Shown here in pieces: positions 30,761-39,561 of a stretch of DNA of 64,000 nt. Made by a program: the position numbers and the translations under genes. A model generated the notes under the pieces. That model was not told the origin of the DNA, ran no database searches, and saw only the letters and a program-made list of their open reading frames with translations. Position 1 is the stretch's first letter, and the number at the start of each line of letters is the position of its first letter. The DNA is taken from positions 23,762-87,761 of the forward strand of contig NZ_BAKW01000016.1 of NCBI RefSeq assembly GCF_000614545.1, read 5' to 3'. This stretch comes from Asaia platycodi JCM 25414 (GTDB lineage Bacteria > Pseudomonadota > Alphaproteobacteria > Acetobacterales > Acetobacteraceae).

Positions 30761-32311
30761 ATGATGTACTATAGTCGGCCTACCATGCTGGGAGTTCTCG
30801 GGGTCTGTTTCCTCGGGCTTCTGCTCTGCCTGCCCAATTTCATGCGCGCGCCCTCGCCCAAACTCCCCTGGCATCAGATCCATCTGGGTCTTGATCTGCG
30901 GGGCGGCTCCTATCTTCTGCTTCGACTCGATCAGCAGAGCCTCGTCGATGATCGCCTGCAGAGCCTTGAAGATCAGGCCAAACAGGCGCTCATCGAGAAA
31001 AATCTCGGTTATCGCGATTTTCGCAAGGATGATACGGCCCGTACGCTCAGCTTTCTGCCACGCGATGCGAGCGAGGCACAGGCCAGCCTCGCTGCCCTGT
31101 CCAGCCTGACCGGGACCGGAAACGAAGTCGCGGCTGCGCTGGATCACGACCGGCTCGTTTTGACTTTGAACGAAACGGCTCTGAAAGCGCGCGCCCGCGA
31201 GGCCGTCAGTCAGTCGATTGAAATCGTGCGGCGTCGCATCGACGCGACGGGCGCGGTTGACCCGGAGATAACCCGCCAGGGCGACGACCGTATTGTGGTG
31301 GAGTTGCCCGGTATCAGTGACCCCGAGCACATCAAGCGCCTGCTGGGCACGACTGCCAAGATGACGTTCCGCCTGCTTGCCGGCAGCGCAGGCGGCAATA
31401 TCGCGCCACCGGGCGCCACGATGCTGCCCGATCTGAGCGCTGGCAATACACTCCTTCCGGTCATGGACCATGTTGAGGTCGACGGTGCTGCGCTCACCAA
31501 TGCAGGCGCGACGATCGACCAGCAGACGGGAGAATGGGCAGTGAGCTTCTCGTTCAACCGAGCGGGGGCGAGCGCCTTCGCTCGCACGACCACCCAGAAT
31601 GTCGGGCGCCGTTTTGCGATTGTGCTCGATAACAAGGTGATAGAAGCCCCGGTGATCCGCACACCGATCACGCAGGGTAACGGTCAGATCACCGGAAACT
31701 TCAACGCGCAGGCAGCGACTGATCTCGCTGTGATGCTGCGTGCCGGTGCGCTGCCCGCGCCTCTCGCCGTGATCGAGCAACGGTCTATCGGTCCGTCTCT
31801 CGGTGCTGATTCCATCCGTGCCGGCGCGATCAGCCTGGGCATCGGTTTTGTGCTCGTCATTCTGTTCATGGCGTTCTTCTATGGACGCTTCGGTCTCTAT
31901 GCGAATGTCGCGCTGCTCGCGAACCTTGTTCTGATGACGGCCATTCTCTCGCTGTTCGAAGCCACGCTGACCCTGCCGGGTATGGCGGGTATGCTGTTGA
32001 CTTTGGGTATGGCCGTCGATGCCAATATCCTGATCAATGAGCGCATCCGCGAAGAGGTGAAGCGCGGTCGCACGCCGCTTGCCGCCATGCAAGCCGGTTT
32101 CGAGCGCGCATCCTCGACCATCATTGACAGTAACGCCACGGCCTTTCTGGCCCATGTGATGCTGTTCGTTTTCGGCACAGGCCCTGTGCGTGGCTTCGCA
32201 CTGACGATCACGATCGGTATCGTGACGACGCTCTTCACCACCATGCTGCTGTCACGCTTGCTGATGGTGCGCTGGTACGCCCTCACCCGTCCAACAGAAT
32301 TGCCGGTCTGA
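30761..32311 (+). CDS. secD: Protein translocase subunit SecD
   Basis: Inner-membrane component that uses proton flow to help the Sec translocon release exported proteins. The N-terminal helix is followed by the conserved HLGLDLRGGSYLLL, a large periplasmic domain (SIEIVRRRIDATG, VELPGI), and a C-terminal bundle of five helices with GMAVDANILINERIREE. ATG 30761 is taken as the start; the frame is open back to 30662, where translation would overlap the divergent oxidoreductase gene. secF follows with a very short gap. No yajC is next to it. Confidence 0.93.
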   Translation: MMYYSRPTMLGVLGVCFLGLLLCLPNFMRAPSPKLPWHQIHLGLDLRGGSYLLLRLDQQSLVDDRLQSLEDQAKQALIEKNLGYRDFRKDDTARTLSFLPRDASEAQASLAALSSLTGTGNEVAAALDHDRLVLTLNETALKARAREAVSQSIEIVRRRIDATGAVDPEITRQGDDRIVVELPGISDPEHIKRLLGTTAKMTFRLLAGSAGGNIAPPGATMLPDLSAGNTLLPVMDHVEVDGAALTNAGATIDQQTGEWAVSFSFNRAGASAFARTTTQNVGRRFAIVLDNKVIEAPVIRTPITQGNGQITGNFNAQAATDLAVMLRAGALPAPLAVIEQRSIGPSLGADSIRAGAISLGIGFVLVILFMAFFYGRFGLYANVALLANLVLMTAILSLFEATLTLPGMAGMLLTLGMAVDANILINERIREEVKRGRTPLAAMQAGFERASSTIIDSNATAFLAHVMLFVFGTGPVRGFALTITIGIVTTLFTTMLLSRLLMVRWYALTRPTELPV

Positions 32312-32315
32312 AGCG

Positions 32316-33254
32316 ATGCTCTCACGTCCCCTTTTCCGCTTCGTCCGCGAAGACAAGCATATCCCGTTCATGCGTGGCCGCTTTGCCGGCCTCGCAACAT
32401 CGGCCATTCTCTCGGCGCTCTCCGTCGTGCTGTTCTTCGTGCCGGGCCTCAAGCTCGGCCTCGATTTTCATGGCGGCATCGTGGTGGAAGCCCAGACCCA
32501 GGGCCCGGCTGACTTCGACAAGCTCCGCCATGCGCTTGCCGCCCATCAGGTCACCGCTGCCGGTCTGCAGAAATTCGGTGCTGATAACGACGTGCTCATC
32601 CAGCTCGATACGCCTCCGCCCGGCCCGAAGCAGGAGGCCGCCACACAGGCACTGGTCGATGAGGTGCGTCATGCCGTGGTTGAAGCGCAGCCGGGCACGC
32701 AGGTGCTGCGCGCAGATGCTGTAGGCGCCTCGGTCTCGAGCGAATTGTTCCGCAACGGCCTACTGGCGCTCGGGTTGAGCCTTGTGATGATCCTGATCTA
32801 TATCTGGGTGCGTTTCGAGTGGGAGTTCGCCGTGAGCGCCGTGATCACACTCGTACTCGATCTGACCAAGACCGTCGGGTTTCTGGCGATCACGCGCTTT
32901 CAGTTCGATCTGGTTATGGTGGCCGCGATCCTGACGATCCTTGGCTATTCGACCAATGACAAGGTGGTGGTCTATGACCGCGTGCGTGAAAACCTGCGTA
33001 AGTACCGAACCATGCCCTTGCGTGAGCTGCTCGACCTGTCGATCAACGAGACGCTGAACCGCACGCTGGGCACCTCGATGACCGTCTTTCTCGCAGCTCT
33101 GCCGCTTGCGGTTTTTGGCGGGCACAGCCTGTCGGGTTTCGCGACAGTCATGCTGTTCGGTATCGTCGTAGGCACGTCTTCATCAATCTTCATCGCCGCG
33201 CCACTTCTGCTGCTCATGGGTGAAAAACGCCTTCGTCGCAGCAAGGCGCCTTAA
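32316..33254 (+). CDS. secF: Protein translocase subunit SecF
   Basis: Partner of SecD, 312 residues with six predicted helices. Visible motifs are KLGLDFHGGIVVEAQTQ after the first helix and STNDKVVVYDRVRENLRKYR in the central bundle. It starts four bases after the secD stop, so the two are one operon, and is followed by a strong bidirectional terminator. Confidence 0.93.
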   Translation: MLSRPLFRFVREDKHIPFMRGRFAGLATSAILSALSVVLFFVPGLKLGLDFHGGIVVEAQTQGPADFDKLRHALAAHQVTAAGLQKFGADNDVLIQLDTPPPGPKQEAATQALVDEVRHAVVEAQPGTQVLRADAVGASVSSELFRNGLLALGLSLVMILIYIWVRFEWEFAVSAVITLVLDLTKTVGFLAITRFQFDLVMVAAILTILGYSTNDKVVVYDRVRENLRKYRTMPLRELLDLSINETLNRTLGTSMTVFLAALPLAVFGGHSLSGFATVMLFGIVVGTSSSIFIAAPLLLLMGEKRLRRSKAP

Positions 33255-33274
33255 GACAGGCATCAGTGAGACAC

Positions 33275-33303
33275 AAAAAAGGGGCCACACAGGCCCTTTT
33301 TTT
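33275..33303. terminator. Bidirectional Rho-independent terminator
   Basis: AAAAAAGGGGCC, a five-base loop, then GGCCCTTTTTTT. The stem is flanked by A and T runs, so it can stop secDF on the plus strand and the lipoprotein gene on the minus strand. Confidence 0.9.
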
Positions 33304-33318
33304 ATACCGCCTGTCCAC

Positions 33319-33699
33319 TCAGGGGCCGGCGGGTGTCGATGCGACCTGCTTCAGCCCCTCGGCAGGCTGTGGCACGGGGGTCGCAAAATCCAGTATCTGG
33401 ACAATACCGGCATCGGCGAGACGAAAGTTTTGGTCCGTGGGCGAATACGCTGCCTGCCTGATAAGCTGCCACGTATTGTGATCGATGGCGATCAGGTGCG
33501 CGATCTCCGGCTTGGTGGCCTTATGCTGCAAAATTCGCGTGATCATGCCATGTTCGGCCATCCCATTTGCAATGGCGTAGCTTGTCAGCAGAACGCTTGG
33601 AGAGCGGTTTTGCAGAATGGCATCTTCGCCCTTCCCGGCACAGGCGGAGAGCAGAGCGAAACCACAGAGCAGGGTCGGAGCGAGAAAACGGCGCATCAC
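33319..33699 (-). CDS. Small putative lipoprotein of unknown function
   Basis: A 126-residue protein with a lipoprotein signal (FLAPTLLCGFALLSAC), the lipobox being LSAC. The mature part has no motif I recognise. It is mostly helical with several His (NGMAEHGMITRILQHKATKPEIAHL) and ends in a Pro/Ala-rich tail. It lies between the secDF terminator and mscL and could share the mscL transcript. Confidence 0.6.
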   Translation of the reverse strand: MMRRFLAPTLLCGFALLSACAGKGEDAILQNRSPSVLLTSYAIANGMAEHGMITRILQHKATKPEIAHLIAIDHNTWQLIRQAAYSPTDQNFRLADAGIVQILDFATPVPQPAEGLKQVASTPAGP

Positions 33700-33720
33700 A
33701 TGATCATGCGCTCAGATGCC

Positions 33721-33743
33721 GCGCACGCCAAGTCGGCGTGCGC
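33721..33743 (-). terminator. Hairpin downstream of mscL
   Basis: GCGCACGCC, a five-base loop and GGCGTGCGC form a perfect 9-bp stem directly after the mscL stop. No T run follows, so it may be a weak or Rho-assisted terminator or a transcript-end stabiliser. Confidence 0.5.
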
Positions 33744-33752
33744 AGGGAAAAA

Positions 33753-34211
33753 TCAATTGGTGTCTTTTGCAATCAGGTCGCGAATTTCGGTGAGCAGAAC
33801 CTCGCTCTTCGTCGGTGCCGGGGGAGCGGAAGGCGCGGCTTCCTGCTTGCGCTGGAAGCGCGAAACCAGCTTGATGAGCCAGAACACGGCAAAGGCCACG
33901 ATCAGAAACTGGATCACAACATTCAGGAACACGCCGATATTGATCGTAACCGCACCGGCCTTCTGTGCCTCTGCAAGCGTGGGTAGAACCGGCCCCTTGA
34001 GAGTGACGAAGATGTTTGAGAAGTCGATGCCTCCGGTCAGCAATCCGATACCCGGAGTCAGGATGTCCTTGACGAGACTGGTCACGATCGAAGTGAAGGC
34101 AGCACCGATGATGATACCGACCGCCATGTCGATGACGTTGCCACGCATGATGAATTTCTGGAACTCTGCAATCCAGCCGGGCGTGTGCAGCTTTGATCTC
34201 AGATCGGCCAT
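33753..34211 (-). CDS. mscL: Large-conductance mechanosensitive channel
   Basis: Pressure-relief channel of the inner membrane, 152 residues. The pore helix (EFQKFIMRGNVIDMAVGIIIG) and second helix (VVIQFLIVAFAVFWLI) are typical, as is the GIDFSN loop region. The C-terminal part is an Ala/Pro linker followed by a short helix (LLTEIRDLIAKD). Confidence 0.95.
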   Translation of the reverse strand: MADLRSKLHTPGWIAEFQKFIMRGNVIDMAVGIIIGAAFTSIVTSLVKDILTPGIGLLTGGIDFSNIFVTLKGPVLPTLAEAQKAGAVTINIGVFLNVVIQFLIVAFAVFWLIKLVSRFQRKQEAAPSAPPAPTKSEVLLTEIRDLIAKDTN

Positions 34212-34446
34212 AGGATATCCTTTTCTTTCTTGAAACGAGCGGAAATACGAGCTTCCCCACGCGGATTGTATTGCCCGGCGGGCGGCTTCGGCTCGGAATG
34301 TGGGATAAAAGAGCTCTACGGGGTAGAAAAAACACTGGAGAGGTAAAAGTTTCTGCGTTTTTGTCGTTCCCCTGACCGTTTCTTTCCGTTATAGCCCCGC
34401 CATCCGCTCCGGTCGGCATCGGAGCTCACTACCAAGGACACCCAAC

Positions 34447-34680
34447 ATGAAATCCGGCATCCACCCCGACTATCACGAAATCAACATCATCATGACCGAT
34501 GGCACCGAGTTCAAGACGAACTCCTGCTACGGCAAGCCTGGTGATACGCTGCGTCTCGACGTCGACCCGAAATCTCATCCGGCCTGGACTGGCGTGCAGC
34601 GCATGCTCGACACCGGGGGCCAGGTTGCCAAGTTCAACAAGCGCTTCGCCGGTATCGGCGCCCGCGCCGCCAAGAAGTAA
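34447..34680 (+). CDS. rpmE: 50S ribosomal protein L31
   Basis: A 77-residue ribosomal protein starting [19 protein letters not shown]. It has a single Cys in NSCYGKPG instead of the four zinc-binding cysteines, so it is the zinc-independent type. It stands alone with a hairpin after the stop. Confidence 0.95.
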   Translation: MKSGIHPDYHEINIIMTDGTEFKTNSCYGKPGDTLRLDVDPKSHPAWTGVQRMLDTGGQVAKFNKRFAGIGARAAKK

Positions 34681-34695
34681 TCCAGGCGCTCCTTC

Positions 34696-34720
34696 CCGGG
34701 CAGGATCTTGTCCTGCCCGG
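34696..34720 (+). terminator. Hairpin downstream of rpmE
   Basis: A 10-bp stem of CCGGGCAGGA and TCCTGCCCGG with a five-base loop, 16 bases after the rpmE stop. There is no T run after it. Confidence 0.6.
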
Positions 34721-34840
34721 AAACGATCCTACATGCAGGTTGTCGCGATGCCCTCAAGGGGTCGAGACATTACCCTCATGCAGCACGGCCTGCCATCATG
34801 GAGGCGTGCTGTTGGATCTGCCTTGAAGGAGGTTCACACC

Positions 34841-35329
34841 ATGTCTTACGATTTTGCACCGCTTCTCCGCTCCGCGATCGGTTTCGACCGCCTGGCGCGC
34901 CTCGTCGATGACGCCGTGTCGAACGCGCCCGCCAATACGAGCTACCCCCCCTACAATATCGAAAAAGCATCCGATGACGTTTATTGCGTGACCATGGCGC
35001 TTGCCGGTTTCGGACCGGAGGATGTCGAAATATACCTCGCCGACAACCAGTTGATCATCAAGGGCAGCGCCCCCCGTCATGTCCGTGCTGGCGAGATCTT
35101 GCATCGCGGCATAGCAACACGCGCTTTTGAGCGGCGTTTCGCCCTGGCCGATCACATCGAGATTGCCGGTGCCGAACTCGTTAACGGGTTACTGACCATC
35201 ACCATATGCCAGGTGACGCCTGAGGCGCTGAAGCCGCGGCGTATTCCCATCACTCTGGGTGCAACGCGCCCCGTGACCGCACCGCCGTCCAATACGCTGC
35301 AGAAGACCTCTGTCGGGCACGCCGCCTGA
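34841..35329 (+). CDS. Small heat shock protein, Hsp20/IbpA family
   Basis: A 162-residue alpha-crystallin-type chaperone that keeps unfolding proteins soluble. The start at ATG 34841 is fixed by AAGGAGG nine bases upstream and by the family N-terminus (MSYDFAPLLRSAIGFDRLARLVDDA). The core has YNIEKASDDVYCVTMALAGF and the conserved AFERRFALADHIEI and NGLLTI segments. The open frame extends upstream but without family resemblance. The 120-base leader may contain a temperature-responsive structure; this could not be settled by eye. Confidence 0.92.
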   Translation: MSYDFAPLLRSAIGFDRLARLVDDAVSNAPANTSYPPYNIEKASDDVYCVTMALAGFGPEDVEIYLADNQLIIKGSAPRHVRAGEILHRGIATRAFERRFALADHIEIAGAELVNGLLTITICQVTPEALKPRRIPITLGATRPVTAPPSNTLQKTSVGHAA

Positions 35330-35408
35330 GCCTTGCAGGCTTTCGCGCGATACTCCATGGGCGCGCCGATGATGACGTCCGAACGCATCGGTTTTTTACC
35401 CATTTTGA

Positions 35409-35433
35409 CGCGGAAGGGCTTGACCCTTCCGCG
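35409..35433 (+). terminator. Terminator-like hairpin after hsp20
   Basis: A 10-bp stem CGCGGAAGGG and CCCTTCCGCG with loop CTTGA, followed by TTTCGC. It is placed 80 bases after the hsp20 stop. Confidence 0.65.
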
Positions 35434-35565
35434 TTTCGCAGACCATATCAGCGCAGACTTTGCAATGCATCCAGCAGGTGCCGTGCAGATCACCCCGGCC
35501 CGCCGGGGCGTCACATTTCGATCGGTGCCTGCTGGAGCGACGCTCCTCACGCAGGATAGACCGAG

Positions 35566-36150
35566 ATGACCTTGCCGCTTATGCCGAAAGCCACCGCTGT
35601 GTGGCTGATCGACAAGACCGCCCTCACCTTCACTCAGATCGCCGAGTTCTGTGGTATGCATCCGCTCGAGGTGCAGGCCATTGCCGATGGTGAAGTCGCT
35701 GCTGGCATCAATGGCTATGACCCGGTCAAGAACAACCAGCTGACGCAGGAGCAGATTACGCGCTGCGAGGGCAACCCCGATCTTCGCCTGAAGCTCTCTG
35801 CAAAGGCCAACCCGGTCGCGCGTCGCGCCAAGGGCGCACGTTACACGCCCATCGCTCGTCGTAATGACCGCCCGGATGCCATTGCCTTTGTGATCCGCCA
35901 GTTCCCGCAGCTTTCCGAACTGCAGGTCATCAAGCTTCTTGGCACCACGAAAGACACCATTGCCAAGGTGCGTGATCGCCAGCATTGGAACAGTGCCAAC
36001 ATCAAGCCGCGCGATCCGGTGATCCTGGGTCTGTGCAGCCAGACCGATCTGAACGCCGCCGTGCAGTCTGCCAATGAGCGCCTTGCCCGTGAAGGGCATA
36101 CTGTGCCCGTCGTCGCGGAATTGTCAGACTTCGGCGACGGTCAGAACTAA
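35566..36150 (+). CDS. trcR: Cell cycle transcriptional regulator TrcR (DUF1013)
   Basis: A 194-residue protein of the TrcR/DUF1013 family, conserved in Alphaproteobacteria. Characteristic parts are VWLIDKTALTFTQIAEFCGM, EVQAIADGEVAAGI, NGYDPVKNNQLTQEQI and a second helix-turn-helix-like block (KLLGTTKDTIAKVRDRQHW). The role as a cell-cycle regulator is from family knowledge. It is followed by a hairpin and then the ydcH-purEK operon. Confidence 0.88.
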   Translation: MTLPLMPKATAVWLIDKTALTFTQIAEFCGMHPLEVQAIADGEVAAGINGYDPVKNNQLTQEQITRCEGNPDLRLKLSAKANPVARRAKGARYTPIARRNDRPDAIAFVIRQFPQLSELQVIKLLGTTKDTIAKVRDRQHWNSANIKPRDPVILGLCSQTDLNAAVQSANERLAREGHTVPVVAELSDFGDGQN

Positions 36151-36168
36151 GAAGAGATGGCACCAGCC

Positions 36169-36199
36169 GCCAACCCTGTTGTAGGCTTTTGGGGTTGGC
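36169..36199 (+). terminator. Hairpin between trcR and ydcH
   Basis: GCCAACCC and GGGTTGGC pair across a 15-base loop shortly after the trcR stop. No strong T run follows. Confidence 0.45.
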
Positions 36200-36226
36200 G
36201 CCTGTCATTCAAGCGGAAAGAGAACG

Positions 36227-36427
36227 ATGCTCGTTGATCATGAAGTCATGCTTCGCCGTTTGCATGAGCTCCGTAGCGAGCACCGCGACCTCGATACGGT
36301 GATAGACAGGCTGGTGCAGCATCCTCTTAATCAGCTGCAATTACAGCGGCTCAAGAAGCGCAAGCTCGTCCTCAAGGACGAGATCAACTTCATCGAGAAC
36401 CGCCTGATACCGGATGATATTGCCTGA
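36227..36427 (+). CDS. YdcH family protein (DUF465)
   Basis: A 66-residue charged, all-helical protein of the YdcH/DUF465 family (LRSEHRDLDTVIDRLVQHP, then LKKRKLVLKDEINFIENRL). It probably forms a coiled coil; function unknown. It ends exactly where purE begins, so the two are coupled. Confidence 0.88.
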   Translation: MLVDHEVMLRRLHELRSEHRDLDTVIDRLVQHPLNQLQLQRLKKRKLVLKDEINFIENRLIPDDIA

Positions 36428-36954
36428 ATGAGCGAAGAACTCGACCTCTATCGTCAATCGACGGATGCGGCCCAGACCCCCAGGGTGGGCATCATCATGG
36501 GCAGCCAGTCGGACTGGACGACGATGAATTTTGCGGCCGAGAAGCTGGCCGAACTCGATATCAGCTTCGAGACACGCATCGTTTCCGCCCATCGTACCCC
36601 TGACCGCCTTGCCGATTATGCGCGTTCAGCCCGTGGCCGCGGCTTGCAGGTCATCATTGCCGGTGCTGGTGGTGCTGCGCATCTGCCTGGCATGGTGTCA
36701 GCCTGGACAACTCTCCCCGTTCTGGGCGTGCCCGTTGAATCGCACGCGCTCAAGGCATGGATTCGCTTCTGTCCATCGTGCAGATGCCTGGCGGTGTGCC
36801 TGTGGGCACACTCGCCATAGGCAAGGCCGGCGCGATCAACGCAGCTCTCCTTGCGGCTTCTATCCTCTCTCTCAACGATGAGGGCGTGCAGGCACGTCTC
36901 GACACATGGCGCGCTATGCAGACGGCTTCCGTGGCCGACACCCCCGAATCATGA
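36428..36954 (+). pseudogene. purE: N5-carboxyaminoimidazole ribonucleotide mutase PurE (frameshifted)
   Basis: Purine biosynthesis enzyme converting N5-CAIR to [17 protein letters not shown], the catalytic His region [10 protein letters not shown] and [13 protein letters not shown] are intact. Near 36757 the frame changes; one lost G (AAGGGC read as AAGGC) restores [21 protein letters not shown]. The restored protein is about 175 residues, normal for class I PurE. It is flanked by ydcH and by purK, whose ATG overlaps the purE stop. Confidence 0.9.
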
Positions 36955-38096
36955 GCCGTTCTGCGCTGCCTGCAGGGGCAACGATCGGGATCATCGGTGG
37001 TGGCCAGCTTGGGCGCATGTCGGCGGTCGCGGCGTCGCGCCTCGGCTATCAGGTTCATATTCTGAGCGCGGAGAATGACCCGCCAGCTCAGGACACAGCG
37101 CGCAGTGTCACAATTGGCGCCTATGACGACGAGGTGGTTCTGCGCCGCTTTGCCGAGAGCGTCGATGTGATTACATTCGAATTCGAGAACATCTCGTCCG
37201 ATGGTCTTGAGCTTCTTGCGTCGCTCTGCCCTGTTCATCCTGCCGGTCGCATTCTGGCCATCAGCCAGGACCGCATTCTGGAAAAGACCTTTCTTGGTGA
37301 GCAGGAAATACCTGTCGCCCCCTGGGTTTCCGTGCCGGACGAAACACATCTCGGCGATGCAGCAGCCGAACTTGGTTTCCCATTCCTGCTGAAGACCACC
37401 CGTTTTGGCTATGACGGCAAGGGACAGTTCCGCGTAACGGATGCCGAGACCCTTGCAGCCCTCGAAGCGGATCTTCCCTACCCGCTCATTGCGGAGGGAT
37501 TCGTCGATTTCGAACGTGAATTGAGCGTGATGGTCGCACGCAGTGCGAGCGGGGACGTGCGCTGCTTCAGCGTGACTGAGAACCAGCATCGTGACGGCAT
37601 CCTCGATGTGAGTCTCGCGCCAGCCCGAATCCCTGTGGCGCTTGCGGAGGAAGCCGAAGCCCTCGCCCGTCGGATTGCCGAAACGATTGGCTTGATAGGC
37701 ATTCTCGGCGTCGAGATGTTTGTGTCGGCAAAGGGCACGCTTCTTGTTAACGAGATCGCGCCACGCCCACATAATTCCGGCCACTGGACCATGGATGCCT
37801 GCCTGATCGACCAGTTCGAAATGCATATCCGCGCCATTGCCGATTTACCTTTGCCCGACCCGTTTCGTCACAGCGATGCGGTCATGAAAAACCTTGTCGG
37901 TCCTGAGGGAATGGGACTTTGCGAGGCCGTGCTCGACCGCTCAGGGCTGGCGCTGCATCTTTATGGCAAAAGCGAGTGCCGCCCCGGGCGGAAAATGGGG
38001 CATGTCAACGCCCTGTTTCCATTGGGTGCCCTGCCCGGTCCTTACGGTGTCTCGGCCCGTTTCGAGTCAACCCTGAAAGACCTTCAAGAGGCCTAA
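36951..38096 (+). CDS. purK: 5-(carboxyamino)imidazole ribonucleotide synthase PurK
   Basis: ATP-grasp enzyme making N5-CAIR from AIR, bicarbonate and [19 protein letters not shown] at the N-terminus, [13 protein letters not shown] for ATP binding and [14 protein letters not shown] for the active site are all present. ATG 36951 overlaps the purE stop (ATGA). The 381-residue length is normal. Its last 30 bases overlap the end of the convergent RadC gene. Confidence 0.94.
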   Translation: MSRSALPAGATIGIIGGGQLGRMSAVAASRLGYQVHILSAENDPPAQDTARSVTIGAYDDEVVLRRFAESVDVITFEFENISSDGLELLASLCPVHPAGRILAISQDRILEKTFLGEQEIPVAPWVSVPDETHLGDAAAELGFPFLLKTTRFGYDGKGQFRVTDAETLAALEADLPYPLIAEGFVDFERELSVMVARSASGDVRCFSVTENQHRDGILDVSLAPARIPVALAEEAEALARRIAETIGLIGILGVEMFVSAKGTLLVNEIAPRPHNSGHWTMDACLIDQFEMHIRAIADLPLPDPFRHSDAVMKNLVGPEGMGLCEAVLDRSGLALHLYGKSECRPGRKMGHVNALFPLGALPGPYGVSARFESTLKDLQEA

Positions 38097-38822
38097 ATCG
38101 CTGAAACTCACATAGGCGCCGTTGCCGATAATAATATGATCGGCAACGCGCACCCCGATGAGCGCTGCCGCTCTCTGGGCATCATGGGTCATGGCGATAT
38201 CCCCGTCAGACGGGGTCGGATCGCCACTCGGATGATTGTGGACCAGAATGATGCTTTTCGCACCAAGTTCCATAGCGCGTCGCGCCACCTCCCGCGGGTA
38301 GACCGGCGTGTGGTTCACGGTGCCACGGGTCTGCGCTTCGTCGGCCAGAAGGCGATTCCTGTCGTTGAGGAACAGGATACGGAACTGCTCTATCGGCTCG
38401 CGTGCCAGCCGGGAAATCAGATAGTCGAGCATGAGTTTACGATTGGTGAAAATATCATCTCGCCCAAGACGGGCACGACTGACCCTCATCGCCGCATCAT
38501 GAACGAGGTGCAGCGCCGTGCGAATATGTGGCTCTATATGCATGAGGCCGCTCAATGCCTTTTCGTCCGAGGCAAAAGCGGCAGCGAGAGAGCCAAAACG
38601 GATAAGAAACGCATCGACCATCGGCTGACGACGCTCCATCGGTACAGAAACGGCCTCACAGAAGAGGCGCAACAGCACGTCATCTGCCAATACACGTCCA
38701 TGACCGGAGACTACAGCTCGATGGGGAATCTCGGCCCAACCTGCCGGAAGAAGCTCTGATACGCCATTATCAGGTTCCAGCTCCTGGCTAATTGCAACTT
38801 TATTGAGATTTCTTTCTTTCAA
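38067..38822 (-). CDS. radC: RadC family protein with intact JAB/MPN domain
   Basis: A 251-residue RadC-like protein. The C-terminal JAB/MPN metalloprotease-like domain has the full metal motif IILVHNHPSGDPTPSDGDIAMT. The N-terminal helix-hairpin-helix-like domain (ERRQPMVDAFLIRFGSLAAAF) is present but more divergent than usual. RadC proteins were once named for DNA repair, but their activity is not established. A second RadC-family gene with a damaged metal site lies 0.7 kb away on the same strand. Confidence 0.88.
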   Translation of the reverse strand: MKERNLNKVAISQELEPDNGVSELLPAGWAEIPHRAVVSGHGRVLADDVLLRLFCEAVSVPMERRQPMVDAFLIRFGSLAAAFASDEKALSGLMHIEPHIRTALHLVHDAAMRVSRARLGRDDIFTNRKLMLDYLISRLAREPIEQFRILFLNDRNRLLADEAQTRGTVNHTPVYPREVARRAMELGAKSIILVHNHPSGDPTPSDGDIAMTHDAQRAAALIGVRVADHIIIGNGAYVSFSDLGLLKVFQG

Positions 38823-38854
38823 CCTCTCCCCCGTTGAAATCTACAGGGAATACT

Positions 38855-39548
38855 ATGTCGACTTTCGAGAAATTTACGAGTGAACATTCTATTTTATTTG
38901 ATCTTGACGGAACTATTATCGACTCACGCATTGGTATTATCGAAACTCTTCATGCGGTCGTCTCGTCACTGGGCCACGTGCCAGACAAGACGATCGATCT
39001 GACATGGGTCGTCGGGCCACCACTCGCCGAGCTCATGGCTGAGGTCATCGGATTTTACGGCGACACACGTCGATGAGGCGATCACACTCTACAGACGCTT
39101 TTATGACGACTCCGGGCGCTTTCAGACCCCTGTATTCCCCGACATGACTGGATTGCTTGAAATCCTGGCGCGTTCTCCCATCAGAATCTTCACGGCGACG
39201 TCGAAGCCAGCAACGTTGGCACGGTCGATTCTGGCGGGTCATGGTCTTGATCGGTGTTTCGATCGCATCCACGGAGCAGCAGATGACGATAGTGGCGGGG
39301 AAAAGCCTGAGATGATTGCGCGTATTATTGCCCAGGAAGGACTGAACGCTTCTCGTACCCTGATGATTGGCGATCGTCGCTTCGACATTTCGGGCGCGCA
39401 TGCCAACAGGATGCGCGGGATTGGCGTCTTGTGGGGCTATGGCGGCGAGGCGGAACTCACTGAAGCGGGTGCCGACCTCCTGGTTAAATCGCCCGATGCC
39501 CTTGCGCCCGCACTAGAAGCCCAGCTCATGGCGCTTTCGCGCACCTGA
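38855..39548 (+). pseudogene. HAD-superfamily hydrolase, Gph-like (frameshifted)
   Basis: Phosphatase of the phosphoglycolate-phosphatase-like HAD group. Motif I LFDLDGTIIDS is in the first frame. After a break near 39065 the second frame gives VDEAITLYRRFYDD, motif II IFTATSKP, a Lys in GEKPEM and motif IV MIGDRRFDI. Two missing bases or one extra base would join them. ATG 38855 follows CAGGGA; the longer TTG start is less likely. The substrate is unknown. Confidence 0.82.
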
Positions 39549-39561
39549 GTTCGAGAGTTCC

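Noticed and set aside
30734..32155. Long 473-residue minus-strand frame over secD
   Set aside because: It lies wholly inside the well-supported secD frame and its composition is that of an antisense shadow.
34499..34840. Open-frame extension upstream of hsp20 overlapping rpmE
   Set aside because: It reads through L31 in the wrong frame; the strong AAGGAGG and family N-terminus fix the start at 34841.
36750..37826. 358-residue minus-strand frame over purE-purK
   Set aside because: Antisense shadow of purK; no family motif.
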